DNA from: Ceratothoa steindachneri
Lineage: Eukaryota; Arthropoda; Malacostraca; Isopoda; Cymothoidae
NCBI GenBank assembly: GCA_963969495.1
Contig: OZ018321.1
Span: 193,314,087-193,378,086 of the forward strand
Direction of reading: 5' to 3'
Length of the DNA stretch: 64,000 nt
Below the pieces are notes generated by a model. The model had not been told where the DNA came from. It searched no databases and worked only from the letters and a program-made list of their open reading frames with translations. Positions within the stretch are counted from its first letter, which is position 1. The number at the start of each line of letters is the position of its first letter. This document shows, piece after piece, positions 48,561-60,760 of the stretch. The translations under genes were made by a program, and so were the position numbers.

Positions 48561-49639
48561 CCTTTTATTGGTACCCTGAGCTTTCACTGTGGGGCCTAGA
48601 ATCGTCTATCCCCTTGTAATCATTGGTTTATAGCCTTGTTGATGATGGAGATCTTTTCAAACCTTTTGAAATCCTTCTAGGAGATCCCCTCCCGTGGCAA
48701 CCTTGGGCAATTTGACATTCATAAACCATCTATGTTGCTAAAACCCAACTCAACATCATTTGGCTGTTCTAGCTATGTAACCCCCCCTTCCTCCCCACAC
48801 ACACACATTTCACTTACCCAACTTCATCGCATTTTTTACACTTCCTTTTCGAAGTTTTTTAACGGAAATTATTCCGTTGTTTTTTGTAAAGCGCTTAAAG
48901 TTCGTTCTTCGAAACCTGTTCCTGGAACTTGGTAATAAGACCTCTTCCCCGTCCGCCCCACCACAACTGAGAATTACCGAAGTTTGCTATTGTAATCTTT
49001 TTTTATTCTTAATTCACTCCTCTTCTATGTAGTTAGCTACCTTTTATTTTCTTCTTTCTGTCAATATCACTTTTTCTGCATTTGCTGAATTTTCTCGTTG
49101 GTTATATTATTTTGCTTCCTTTTCCTAATAAACAGAGAAAACGAGGCTTTTCCAATAAAGTTCTCATTCCATAGCAAATTAACGGTTCTTTAACGCCCTT
49201 TTACATTGCCTCAGCTGCTCCCGCTCGGAAATGCTGGAGCCCAACGTTGAGAGTATCTTTTCGGTACCAGCAGGGAAGGTGGAGCGACCTGCAGGCCTAC
49301 TCCGTGTCATTCATAGTCATAATTACAGGAATTGCGTGGTACCCTAATAACATGCATGTAATTAAGTGAGGAAATATTCTCCCAATAGTCAATAATGAAA
49401 GAAATAGACATAATAAATCAGACATGAGCGAATGAACAGAGAGAATAGAAATAAGTAAAAAAAATTACACAAGAGAAACCCACGTCAGCCATATAAACAA
49501 GCTTTTTTTTAATATTCTTTTTCTTACTTCATCATCCATTTCCTCTTCCTTTCTTATATTATTTTTAATTTTCTCTATTCAACAAAAGTATCCTCGTTAA
49601 ATTACTCTTCTTTTCTTCCTTCTCGATGAGGTTTTTTCA
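48561..49639. other. No gene recognised
   Basis: Nothing supported. CT-rich patches at 48780-48810 and 49500-49620. Confidence 0.45.
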
Positions 49640-50770
49640 AATGTATTGGGTTTTCCAAAAGTTCTGTAATAAACGTTCCTAAACGTGCATACGCGTGTTT
49701 ATTAAACTCGAAACGGGTTTAAAAACGTCTTTAAGATATGTGCACCATTGCCCCAAATATCGTCATTATAGCACGTTTTTGTGTTGGAATGGTGGCATTA
49801 AAGAATATCCTTTTTGGAACGATAGAAGAAACGCGATTTTCAAGTGAAGGTGAACATAAGTTTTAAACAATTTAATTGAGGTTATGTCTGAATCCTCGAA
49901 TCTCTTCGTCAGATTTATGGGGATGCTGCTCCCATAGATCAACAGCTTCGAGCTAAATTTAGCCTTTTAAGGGGGTTAGAGAAGAGCTCAAAGATAACCC
50001 AAGACAAGGAAGATCTTCAACCTCGATTAATGAAAAAAATATGACCGTATTGAAGAAAATTGTCGGAAAATGCCATAGCGCAATAATTTTGTTGATAGCT
50101 TATGAAGCTGAGATTTTGATGGGTTTGGTTTCTTTGATTTTGCATTACCATCTTTACCTCAGCAAATTCTTGCTTGATGGGCGTCCAAAGCGTTGCGCCC
50201 AGAACAGTTCGCTGAAAGAGCTGACATTTTTTTTGTTTGTTTTAAGCAAAATTGATGTGGATAAATAAAAATATTTAAAACTAATCGTACTCGAGAATGA
50301 AATTTTGATTTTCCAGTACGATCTAAAAGGCAAAATCCAACCAAAGGGATCAAATGACTCGGTCAAATTCAAAGCCAAGAGGTCGCCGCAAAAGGTTATG
50401 GCAACATTGATTTTTTTTACTCAAAAAACAACGAACAAGCAACTAATCTCAGTGAAACAAAGTTCTAGGAGGTTTCATCAAGGGGTTGCTCTGTTACTAC
50501 GATAACCCATCAACTCCTTCGAAGTATTGTCGAACTACCTGATGAGAAATCTTATCCATCCCTCCTACATACCTAACCTTGCTCCTTCAAATGTCTTTTT
50601 TTTCCCCAAAAAAATGAAATAAAGCCACAAAGGAGCCCGATTTCCTCAGATTCTTTCGAGAATGATTACCGAAATGGAAACTTCGCTTCAGAATAGTCAA
50701 GATTAATTTCATTTTGGTGCAGAACTTCTCTAAATGCCTAGTATTCTGTATGCGCTTTTCTGAAGTCACC
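49640..50770 (+). pseudogene. Decayed mariner-like transposase, third lineage
   Basis: Begins with TATTGGGTTTTCCAAAAGTT (49647), resembling a mariner terminal repeat. Coding pieces: IYGDAAPIDQQLRAKFSLLR (49912), KDNPRQGRSSTSINEKN (49990), SKALRPEQFAERADIF (50190), QSQEVAAKGYGNIDFF (50360, the KVMATVFWD block) and LIHPSYIPNLAPSNVFF (50550, the HPPYSPDLAPSDFFLF block, both Asp replaced by Asn). KKMK then SHKGARFPQ closes it near 50640. Catalytic residues are lost and stops are frequent. No right terminal repeat found. Confidence 0.72.
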
Positions 50771-51079
50771 ACCTTATTTTTTCATTATTTCTTCCTCTAT
50801 ATTATCACTTATCCCTTCTTCTGTACCCTCTCATCTCCCTTTTGAGGGATCATGTCTTCACTCACAAGTTGAGTGTTTTTCACAACAATTAAAAGCAAAA
50901 ACAATTGAGTAAGTTGTTTATGAATACTTTCTAACGCAATGTTGGGGTTTCTATAGCGTTTTGGAATGGTTAGAATTTCTATTATAACTGACTTTGTCAT
51001 TCCTAACTCAAAATCACTATAGACTTTTCTATTTGTTCTTTTTCTTTGTAATAAAGGGTCTTTCAACAAGGACGCTCAA

Positions 51080-52228
51080 GCTTTGTCAGGTGATAGTGGC
51101 CATGTTGTTAAAGCGACATCTGGCAACCGCACTGTGAACTGTTCAGTAGTACTTGGCAAGTCATGGTGGAAGGTTATAGCGTTGAACAGCGTGTGCAATT
51201 CATCTAATGTTATTATCAAAATCAGTGCTCCGTTCGACAAACGTTCCGCACATTACGTGATTTCTATCCTCGCCACAATCGTCCTGCCGAGTCCACTGTT
51301 CGACGCTTGGTGGCCAAATTCGAAGCAAAAGGGTCGATCAACAATCACCCAACACCCGTACGTCGCCTAAAAGCAAGGTCTGCTGAAAACATCGCTGCCA
51401 TAAATAAGAATGTACGGGAAAATCCGAGGCAGTCAATTTCTCGTCGTTCACAAGAACTTGGCCTTTCTGCGACTTCTATTTGGTGAATTATGCGTAGGGA
51501 CTTGGGTCTGCACCCGTACAAAATCCAACTTACCCATAACTTAAGGTAAACGACCATAGACAACGCTGTGTGTTCGCTGATTGGGCTCTAGAGCAGTTGG
51601 AAGTTGCCCCAAATTTTCCCCAAAAAATCATCTTAAGCGTCGAGGCCCATTTTTGGATGAATGGATTTGTGAACAGGAAAAGTTGTCGGATTTGCGACGA
51701 AAACAATCCACATGAGATACACCAGCAGCAATTGCATCCCAACAAAGTCACTGTTTGGTGAGGATTTCGTCTAACGGAATAATCGGTCCGTATATTTTTG
51801 AGAACGAAGATGGGATTACCATAACCGTCAACTGCGAGACCTACAGATCGATGATAAGCAACTTCTTTTGGCCTGAACTGGATTATATGCTTGATATGGA
51901 TATGGACGACATGTTGTTCAGACAGGACGGCGCTACGTGTCACACTGCGCACGCCACGATAGACATTTTGCACCAGCGATTTCAGGGCAGGGTCATCTCG
52001 CGCGGCGGTGACGTCAACTGGTCACCGAGATCATGCGATTTAACGCCATTGGCCTACTTTCTTTGGGGCCACCTTAAATCGCATATCTATGCGAATAATC
52101 CGCAAATGAGTCATGTTCATTTTTTTTGTATGGTCAAATCAATCAAATTATTATTGGTTCCATCCCGTGAAAATAGAAACTATCAGATTCGAAATCACTT
52201 TCTGGAAAAAACAAAAGAGCAAAACTGA
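51080..52228 (+). pseudogene. Mariner-like transposase, recent but broken
   Basis: The best-preserved mariner. Frame 1 has GYSVEQRVQFIKCYYQN (51176), RTLRDFYPRHNRPAESTVRR, LVAKFEAKGSINNHPTPVRR and LGLSATSIW up to a stop at 51484, then MRRDLGLHPYKIQLTHNLR. Frame 2 from 51570 has DWALEQLEVAPNFPQKIILS, VEAHFWMNGFVNRKSCRI and IHQQQLHPNKVTVW. Frame 3 from 51755 has NGIIGPYIFENEDGITITVN, MLFRQDGATCHTAHATIDIL, RVISRGGDVNWSPRSCDLTP and LAYFLWGHLKSHIYAN. The first catalytic Asp (SDEAHF) is Val; the second and third (QDGAT, CDLTP) remain, 36 residues apart. About two frameshifts and one stop. Same family as 37.9-38.7 kb. Confidence 0.88.
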
Positions 52229-52570
52229 TAAAGACTTATAACATCACTTTTAATAGAGCCCAAAACGAAGGAAAACAAGATGTCCATCGCTCAGATCCAT
52301 TCATTTTCCTTTTCTTCCGGCTCCATGGTACGTGTCGAAGAAGAATCGAACTATTCTTTTTCTTCTCGGTCCGCCATCGACAACCAAGTTTATAATAAAT
52401 AATTAATCAGTTGGGTGGAAAATGACCTCATCATTTCGGGGGGGTGGGGGGAGGGTTATCATAAATGTAAAGGACATTTTTGGCGAAGGGAATTTCGGAT
52501 TGAATTACGCTTCAATCTTAAGATTTCAAGTATTAAATTGCGTCTCTTCAAAGTCTTCCTCTAGAGTTTA

Positions 52571-52737
<167 letters not shown>

Positions 52738-53735
52738 CTACTATTATTTCAGATTAAACAATTATCGAAGTTAACAAAGAACCCCCTCCCACGCGCCCTC
52801 ACAATAGATAAAGAAAACGAGATGTGGTTTGTGATCATATTACCGTTGCCATGGTTCCCATCTCTTGATCTTTAATGTCCCTTCTTCGTCTGAGGCCTAA
52901 AGGTGAATGCGTAACCTTATATCTAATAGGGTCGATCGTACACCGTTCCCTGAAATGGAGTTGACATTGTAACTTGGGGGTTGGGCGGGAGTTCCAGTTT
53001 GTGTGTATGCGAGCATAGGGATAATTGTGCAGTATTTAAGGACTAATGGAATTCAAGGTGTTTTTGTTATAGAAATTAAGTTGTTGGGGTTTTTTTATTG
53101 GTAATAAAGAAGTAGTGAAATGTTTGGATGTTCCTTGTGTAATCTGATTTTGCAACCGAATTTTGTCTCGAAATTTTGTAAGCTATTTTTTAGCGCCAGA
53201 AAACAATAAAGACTTCTAACAAGCCGTAATTCAATTTGTCCGAAAATCGGAGCAATTTTTACTTCTTTATCTTTATTTTAGGAAAGTTTCCTTCCACATT
53301 TTATTTTTTTGCGCAATATTTTTTCCATTCACTATTGGTAAGGGGAGGGGGGTGGGGGGCTTTCTCCTGCAATCTTTGATTACCTTAGTAAAGCCTGTGT
53401 GCTATTGACACTAGGTAATTGAACAGGTTGTGTCCATCCAAGCATCTTTCTTTCTACGGTGCTTTGGTGACAGGTGCATTTGATCTCATTGAAGGCGGGG
53501 CATATAATCTGATCAGCCTTGGGCTGATGGGGCTGAAATACCGAGGCTGTTATTAATTAAAAATTAAATTAGTTTGGAATAATTGATACTAATAGGCGGT
53601 GTCGTACAGACTATACATAATAAATCGCAAATTCTTATATTGTCTCTCTTAAAATGAATAACTCTCGCCCAGTTAGTCTCATTTGATTTTGCGTCCTGAG
53701 CCTCACGTGACCTCAGAGGGAAAAAACAGATCGAA
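52738..53735. other. No gene recognised
   Basis: Nothing supported. Short poly-G runs at about 53340-53360. Confidence 0.45.
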
Positions 53736-53774
53736 TTGGCAAAAATAATAGTAATAATAATAATGATAATAATA

Positions 53775-53814
<40 letters not shown>

Positions 53815-53915
53815 TAATAACAATAATAACAATAATAACAATAATAATAACAACAATAATAGTAACAATAACAACAATAATAATAACATTACTAATAATA
53901 ATAATATTAATAAAT
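53736..53915. repeat. (TAA)n/(AAC)n microsatellite
   Basis: About 180 bp of AATAATAATAAC-type triplets. It lies about 165 bp beyond the 3' end of the minus-strand LINE and could mark its tail. Confidence 0.95.
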
Positions 53916-54080
53916 CCTGTGCACCTTACCGGCCCTTAATACGCTACTCCTACTAGACTTCTGTACCTTTTACACATTTTTCATTCCTCCCTACTTCACC
54001 TTTTTCCGAGCCACTCCTCGCAAACCTTCTGGTAGAAATAACTTCGCTGGTTTTCGTTTTAATACCTTTTCTTTAGGGTA

Positions 54081-55029
54081 TTAGAGGGTGATGGGGCATC
54101 TTCCCCAATGCCAAACATTCACCCGCTTTAGAGACTCCGTCTGAGAGCTTTCTTCAGGATTCCTTCCAGCTGTCCCCTTAAGTGCAATTGTTTGGATTTC
54201 TCTCGCACTTGCGTCGCCAGGTCTACTTGCCAGATATTCCTTAAAGTTCCTTTTCATGAGCCCAGTGCCTCCTATAATAACTGGAATAATTGAGATCTCT
54301 CTGAGGGTCCAGTTTCTCTTCAGGTCATACATGAGGCTTTGGTACTTGGTCACCTTTTTCCTTGCGGCTCTGTTCAGGCCGTCGTCATTGGGGACACTAA
54401 CCTCAACCAGGTTTGCCACTTTCTCTGTCTTGTTCCATATTACGATGTCCGGCTTAACAGCTGCGTTTTCTAGGTAGGTGTCTGTGGGGATTGCATGGTC
54501 GTAATGAATGGTGTACGTCTCATTCCCTACAGTTCTCTCGGTAGATGTTCCCAGGACTTGCTGCTACATGGGATGTTCAGTTTTTATAGATGGTCCAGTG
54601 GAGGTACTTGCACACGCCGTCGTGTCGCGTTGTGTAGTAGCCGTCCCCCAAGAGTACCTTGCAATTTAATGTCAAGTGGCTCACACTCTCCACTTCAGTG
54701 CGGCAGAACCTGCACATGTCATTACTGAGCCTAGCCATCTTTTTAAAAGCATTTGTCATTAGGCCTTGATCTTGGGCGGCCATTATAAGCCTCTCCTGGT
54801 CGTAGTGGAGGGTTCCTCTCTTGAGCCAATCCAAGGAACCTTCCTTATCAATATAGTCCTTGGAGAGTTCGTCAAGGAAGTATGTGGCACATTTTTGTCC
54901 TGCCCACACCTCGAGGCACCTGCTTTTAAAAGTCCGGGTGTATTTTTGCCAACTCTCTCGGGCTATCTCCGTGGCAGACTTGTTGTATGGAGTGGGTTGT
55001 GAACTGTGAATGATGTGAAAAGTACTCAT
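54081..55029 (-). pseudogene. R2-type LINE ORF, C-terminal CCHC and restriction-like endonuclease
   Basis: C-terminal third of a non-LTR retrotransposon that uses a restriction-like endonuclease. In the frame 55029-54577, NKSATEIARESWQKYTRTFK precedes MCRFCRTEVESVSHLTLNC, a CCHC knuckle (Cys106, Cys109, His118, Cys123). HDGVCKYLHWTIYKN follows. One frameshift near 54545 moves to GNETYTIHYDHAIPTDTYLE, then KPDIVIWNKTEKVANLVEVS and VPND. The PD...E pattern is the PD-(D/E)xK active site. YQSLMYDLKRNW, ISIIPVIIGGTGLMKRNFKE and IQTIALKGTAG complete the conserved end. The RT is absent, so this is a 5'-truncated copy with a single frameshift. Confidence 0.85.
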
Positions 55030-56070
55030 GATGTAAGTGAGGCCGTTCGAGTGAAAATTTCCTCTAGTGAGAGATTTAATATACTTAAGAGTGATAAGGC
55101 TAAGAATGCGTGATGTTTAATATCTTTATGAGTCGAGTAGTGAAAGAAGTAGGGCCGGAAATGACAAAGAGGTGAGTGACAAGGGATCGTGAGCCTGGTC
55201 GAGACTCTGAATAGTCTTATACTATCTCCCCAGTTGCGCCATTTGCAAGTCTTCTGTTTTTTTATTTTGTTTGTGCAAAAAAGAATAGTGTAGATGGAGC
55301 TGCAAAGTGATGCAACAGTTGTGTAGATGGAGCTGCAAAACGATGTAAACTGTGTAGATGGAGCTGGAAAGTGAATAAATAAATAAGAATTTTTTATCAA
55401 GAAAATAAAGCAAACTTGCAACCGACGAAGGCATAGTCCTAATTATGAATGAGAATTGGGATAGACTGAAGAAAGGCAAGGGATAGATAGGAAGAACAAG
55501 AAGAGTGAAGAAGGTTGAGGACGACTCCACGACTCCGTTAATCTTAAAGAGCGTATCTGGGAGGAGTTTGTATCGGCCTCCACGTACAAGTTTGTGCAAG
55601 GAGTGTAGCCACTTATGAGTACGAACAAGAAGCCCTTCGAAGATAAGAGCGAAACAGGTTGCCGAAGTTGAAATATCAAAGATTGTTCAAGATTAGAATG
55701 ATTAAATGTAGTAAAAAATAGCGAAAAAGAATATTAAAAGATTGTCACACAAACACCTGAATGAAATAATAAGGATTCCAAACAAAAGTAAGCACACTAA
55801 CCAAAAAAGACAACAAATAACCAACCAACCAACCTCCCATCTTAGACCAACCAGTGAATCAGCTGAATCAATCAACCAGCCAATATACGAGCTACCCAAC
55901 CAACCATTTGTTCAGCCGATCAATCAACCTACCAACCATATCCCAACCAATCAATCAGCCGAATCAAACAACAAACTAAAATGTGTAGAATAAGTTCGTA
56001 CATTAATCCCAAGGACTCAAAGGTGCGATCCCAGATCTCCTTTGCTCGTGCAGTATAAATTTCAGTGTAG
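55030..56070. other. No gene; short tandem patches
   Basis: GTGTAGATGGAGCTG recurs three times (55287-55370) and CCAACCAA/CAATCAAC patches lie at 55820-55960. Frames here are unmatched. Confidence 0.5.
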
Positions 56071-56074
56071 GTTG

Positions 56075-56140
56075 CTCGAATCGGTATTCGAACCGAGACC
56101 CCAAATTTTATAGGGACTTGCACGTCACTGAGGCGTCATT
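56075..56140 (-). repeat. tRNA-like SINE head (minus strand)
   Basis: On the minus strand GACGCCTCAGTGACGTGCAA (A-box-like) precedes GGTCTCGGTTCGAATACC (B-box-like) by about 20 nt. It does not fold as a full tRNA. Confidence 0.4.
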
Positions 56141-56313
56141 TTAAAAAAAAACATCAAAGGTATTTACGCATAAAGCTTTTGAAGAGAAGTTTGCAGAAAT
56201 GGTAAAAATAAGGTATGTGAAAAAGTGTGGAAGGTATACATCCAAAGTAGGTAAGTTGGGGTGCTACAAACATGGGGGGCGCACAACTCTCCTGAACCTG
56301 TCTCCTTCCCTTT

Positions 56314-56380
56314 ACGGCGGATCAGTGAGGTAACGTCGCGTACAAGGAATTTGGTGGTCACGGGTTCGAAATCAGGCGGA
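56314..56380 (+). repeat. tRNA-like SINE head (plus strand)
   Basis: GGCGGATCAGTGAGGTAACG (A-box-like), then GGTGGTCACGGGTTCGAAAT (B box GGGTTCGAAATC at 56362-56373). The spacing resembles the promoter region of tRNA-derived SINEs. No poly-A tail or target duplication was identified. Confidence 0.5.
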
Positions 56381-56789
56381 GGGGGCGTTCGCGCTGCACA
56401 TCCGGACTCGACCCTGGTATTGATCAGAGCCTTAATGGCGTAACACAAGCAAACTGAAAAACCAACGAGGGTATTTTACCCCTTGGCCTAAGAGGGTCGG
56501 GGGAGCATAGCAAATATCTCAATAAGGAAGCTCGTGAGTTCGGACGTCGGCATTTGGAGACTGTTTGTGAGGAGACGAGTTTCGAGACGTTCTCACTCTT
56601 GCCCTCAGACCGAGGGAAGAGAGCAAAGAAGGGTGAAAACACCTCTTTTGTACCATACACTTGCACAGATGTATGGGGAATTGGTGTACATGTATGAATT
56701 GAAACTCAGGACTTTGAGGGGCCCATTACAAATAAATGTGTTGGTGTATAAGAGAGGGGGGGTCTACTTGGCTTTGAGCACCCCAGTCT

Positions 56790-58195
56790 GTTTCTAGTTA
56801 TCTGTTTAATCACCCCACTCAGTTTCCACTGGTCTCTTTGATCATCCCACTCGATCTCACTGGTTACTTTGATCCCCTAACTCTGTCTCCACTGGTTCTT
56901 TGATCACCACACTTCTTAGTCTCCTCTGGTGTCTTTGATCACCCTACTTTGTCTCCACTGGTCTCTTTTATCACCCTAATCTGTCTCTACTGGTCTCTTT
57001 GATCACTACACTCGGTCTCCACTGGTCTCTTTTATCACCCTAATCAAGGGGTGGCGAACTTATGGTAGGCCTATAAGCATTTTCGGCACGCTAAACCAGC
57101 TCACCTTTATAAAAAAAAGAAGTAATAATTAACTTTTAGATTTTACCTTATTAAAATACAATTTTAATACAATCAATACTAAATAAAATGTAATAAATAA
57201 ACAAGCAGAGAGTAGAGTTGTAATAAAAAGAGTGATCAAAAAGAAACTAACATGCTATTAAAAGCCATCTAATTACAAGAGAAGGAAGGAATTTTGATGA
57301 TATTTGCCGGATTTATTGTTATTTTAAAATTTACTAGAGTGTATCATCAATAATTCTTTATTATATAAACATTGACACGAGATCGCAAAAAGTTTAGAAT
57401 TATTGTTTATTTTTTCACTGATATTAAAAACCATGTCTTTCCTGTTTGTGGGTGTAAATTCTACGCTCATTCAATCTACATAACTTAAAAAACTTCTTTC
57501 AATATTGTTTGATTGTATCACCACTATTACTACTACTACCGATCCTCTGTTTTAATATCATTAACAAAGGATCCTCCAATACTTAAAAGAAGACACCAAA
57601 TATTTGTATGTTCTCTAAAACTTCGGATGGCACGTATTCATTTTTTGTTGGAAAGATTAGGCCTATTTTGGCACACACGCTTAAAAGGGTTCCCCAATCG
57701 GTCACCACTGGTCTCTTTGATTACCTAACTCGGTCTCCACTGGTCTCTTTGATCACCGCATTCGGTCTCCACTGGTCTCTTTGATCACCCCACTCGGTCT
57801 CCACTGGTCTCTTTGATCACCTGACTCGGTCTCCACTGGTCTCTTTGATCACCCCACTCGGTCTCCACTGGTCTCTTTGATCACCCGACTCGGTCTCCAC
57901 TGGTCTCTTTGATCACCTGACTCGGTCTCCACTGGTCTCTTTGATCACCTGACTCGGTCTCCACTGGTCTTTTTGATCACCCGACTCGGTCTCCACTGGT
58001 CTCTTTGATCACCCCACTCGGTCTCCACTGGTCTCTTTGATCACTTGACTCGGTCTCCCACGCTCTCTTTGATCACCCCACTCGGTCTCCACTGCTCTCT
58101 TTGATTACCACACTTTGTCTACATTGGTCTCTTTGATCCCCCTACTTTGTCTTCATTGCTCTCTTTGATCACCACACTTGGTCTCTATTGGTCTC
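56790..58195. repeat. 32-bp satellite array, split by an insertion
   Basis: Tandem copies of ACTCGGTCTCCACTGGTCTC plus TTTGATCACCCC. The part before 57045 is degenerate. The part 57700-58080 is nearly homogeneous, and the last units drift again. Confidence 0.95.
57045..57695. mobile_element. Non-autonomous hAT-type insertion in the satellite
   Basis: The left end CAAGGGGTGGCGAACTTATG, followed by TAGGCCTATAAG and GGCACGC, pairs loosely with the right end. On the minus strand the right end reads GGGGAACCCTTTTAAGCGTG, then TGCCAAAATAGGCCTA. A (C)AGGGGTGG start and an inner GGCACGC are typical of hAT elements. The flanks CCTAATC and CCAATCG hint at a decayed duplication. No transposase. Confidence 0.6.
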
Positions 58196-60109
58196 CCCAT
58201 TCACCCCTAATCATTCTCCACGAGTTTTCGAACAAAATATCTCCACCATCTCTCGTTTAAACCCTTTTTACTCATATAGTGAGAATCCAAACTTAATTGA
58301 CCTCAAATTATAATTGCCCCGAGCTCGGAGGTGACGTAATATAAAGCACCGCCCTCGTTAGTACAAAGAGCACACTACTCAAAAAGTGCGGACTTGACTC
58401 AACTGCGAAACGAATGTACTTCTACGCTAATCGTGAACTTGAGGTAGCGTCTTCGAATGAGGTGATTCAAAGCACCGACGGTTCTTCTAAGGTCCATAAG
58501 CAAGGGATCCACAAACGTGCGTCGCTAAACCCAAAATATGTTTTGGGAGAGGAAATAATTTAAACGTCTGAAAAAATGTGTTTACGTAGCTCTAAAAAAG
58601 TTCAACCATTACACTTTTTTCTTCTCAATTGCGGCCATCTTGTGTCTTTGGGGAGATTAGTTAAGGAAATGAGGGAAGGATTCGAAAAATGGGGGGCGGA
58701 GACGTTATCCTACCGGGATCTGAAACTCCTAATCGTCGAGTTGTCTCTGCTTATCATCCCTTTATCGTTTTCATCCCTTCACCAGGGTGATGTGTAGAAT
58801 AATGAATGATGGATGATATGTGGAAGATAGATAGAGTTCTAGTAGCCAAAAGAGAAGAGCCCCCCCCCCCCGTGAATCAATGATAAAAGAGAATCTGCGG
58901 ATATATATTTTAAACACAATTTCAGTACCTCTTTCTTCACCACTTGCAAAGGGAGACGCCCTCGTTAGTTTTCGCCTTTTAAACTTCTTTTGTAGGGAAA
59001 AATTTGCCTACGTAAGGTGAATTCATGCAGGGATGCGATGGAGTCTTCCACCCTTTTATTATCTAATTTACTCCATTTCTGTTACGAAGTGAAAAGTCAA
59101 CTTATAAGAAAAGATCCACAAAGAAACATCCTTTTTGCCGTATGAATACTCAGATATGCAGTTAAATACTCAAATTCTCATCCTACCTGGCTAAAATCAG
59201 CTAAAGTAAATACTAACGTGTCAAGTGAGTTGAAGTCGTCATTTCGCTCGCCAAAGGCGTAGCCAGTACGTTCACACGCACAGCACACTTACCCCATCCA
59301 ACAATTCAATTTTCCCCCCATTTGCAATCTCTATATTTACCTAAATTCAAATCATTCCGAATTAAATCTTTGAGCAACTCTTAATTCGTCTGGAGCGGCC
59401 GAAGAAAGCTCAAGATTGTGAAGGAATGGCAGCGGGCGGAGAAGACCATCAGATTACCTCTTCGCCTATCGAGTTTACTTTGATTAAAATTTGAGCCCCG
59501 GCCCGCCATCCACTGCAACCAAACACCCTCTTGAAGTCCTCTTCGAGGCGCTTCTGAACCCTTAAGGCTTCGCCTTTTTCCACCGACTTATATTTAATAT
59601 ATTTATTTTTTACGAGGCTTCGTTTCTTACTGTTTGGTTTCGTATTATAAGAGTTACAGTGCATATAGGGAGATGAAAGGAGCTCGCTGTTTTTGCAGCA
59701 TGACTTTAAAATACGAGATACATACAAAGAAACAAAATATTCAACATCCTATCACTTTCTAATTATTCATGTAATTAATGAAAATCCTGAATCAAAAGTT
59801 CGAAGAGTGCAAACTCGGGTTTCATCATATCCTCCTTGATTCATCCTATCCCGGTCTATCGTCACTGATCTTCAGAGGTAAGCAATTTCGGAAAAAATCC
59901 TGAATTTGCCTCATATTCTGATCGGGGAGGGGGGGGGGGGAGGCTTGCCGCAGTCGCCCCAAGCTGTGTAATAGGGTCAGGATACTCAGAAATATTTCCA
60001 TGCTACTCTATTTCTTCACTCACCCTTTTTGGAATGGTTTCCTGAAAAGAATGTTGAGAACGAGAATATGGCTAATAGTCAAGTGGCAAGTTGTTTTATG
60101 ACAGTGCAA

Positions 60110-60118
<9 letters not shown>
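58196..60118. other. No gene recognised
   Basis: Unmatched frames (58576-58797 plus, 59449-59727 minus). Poly-C at 58860-58871 and poly-G at about 59926-59941. Confidence 0.45.

Positions 60119-60206
<88 letters not shown>
60119..60206. repeat. (TA)n microsatellite at PLE F left end
   Basis: About 87 bp of TA. Confidence 0.97.
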
Positions 60207-60208
<2 letters not shown>

Positions 60209-60240
60209 AGTAAAAGCACTGTATAGGAGCATATAATTTA

Positions 60241-60292
60241 TTTACGAAACTAGATTCGGTATGAAGTTTACCAAACCCTCTTCAGTCGTATA
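60241..60292 (-). ncRNA. Hammerhead-like motif, PLE F left arm (GAAA changed to GAAU)
   Basis: On the minus strand stem I is UACGA/UCGUA, separated by a UU where the sister arm has C. The core CUGAAGA is at 60285-60279. Stem II is imperfect, closing with ACC. GAAU replaces GAAA and stem III is CUAG-based. Probably inactive. Confidence 0.55.
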
Positions 60293-60458
60293 ATGAGAAT
60301 GGAATGAATAGTAGCTCATATTCCCAGAACCTGATTTTAATGGGTTTAGTTAATGATCATTGAACCACACCTCCTGATTAATGACCCTTTTTCTTCGGGA
60401 GGATGGGGTTGCTCGGATTGTGTGATATTTAATAACTTGTGTTGTTCATTCCATTCTC

Positions 60459-60500
60459 AGTCTAGTAAACTTCATACCGAAACTAGTCTCGTAAATAAAT
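60459..60500 (+). ncRNA. Partial hammerhead-like motif, PLE F right arm
   Basis: GAAA (60479-60482), the palindromic stem III ACUAGU, the cleavage triplet GUC and the stem I strand UCGUA are intact. About 20 nt holding CUGAAGA and the 5' strands have been lost. Confidence 0.5.
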
Positions 60501-60561
60501 TCTATGTTCCAATACAGTAGTTTCACTATCATATACAATAACTCGCCATTGAGTTCTTTCA

Positions 60562-60562
<1 letters not shown>

Positions 60563-60627
<65 letters not shown>
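60563..60627. repeat. (TA)n microsatellite at PLE F right end
   Basis: About 65 bp of TA. Confidence 0.97.
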
Positions 60628-60631
<4 letters not shown>

Positions 60632-60633
60632 TA

Positions 60634-60760
60634 CAGAGGTGAGCAGTAAATACATTTAAAGTATTTAAATATTAAATACATTACATGAGGAAAATGTACG
60701 AGTATTTAGATACATTTCAAATACATGATATATAATGACAATCGATAAGGACCATTGGTA
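60634..60760. mobile_element. hAT-like terminus
   Basis: CAGAGGTGAGCAGTAAATAC followed by AAAGTATTTAAATATTAAAT resembles hAT ends with AGTATTTAAATA subterminal repeats. It could be the outer end of the hAT whose transposase lies at 62.2-63.3 kb on the minus strand. The matching other end was not found. Confidence 0.4.

Larger units (their letters stand above)
60207..60545. mobile_element. PLE F: two inverted 3' ends with almost no body
   Basis: Left arm (60207-60310, minus orientation) and right arm (60445-60545, plus orientation) share, in ribozyme orientation, ATTCTCA, TAAACTTCATACCGAA, CTAGT, TCGTAAATAAATT and ACTATCATATA. Only about 135 bp without coding separates them. TA tracts lie outside both arms. 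Confidence 0.7.

Noticed and set aside
58735..58795. Hammerhead-like CUGGUGA...GAAAACG on the minus strand
   Set aside because: A6 is changed, no stem II can form, and there is no TA tract or PLE nearby.
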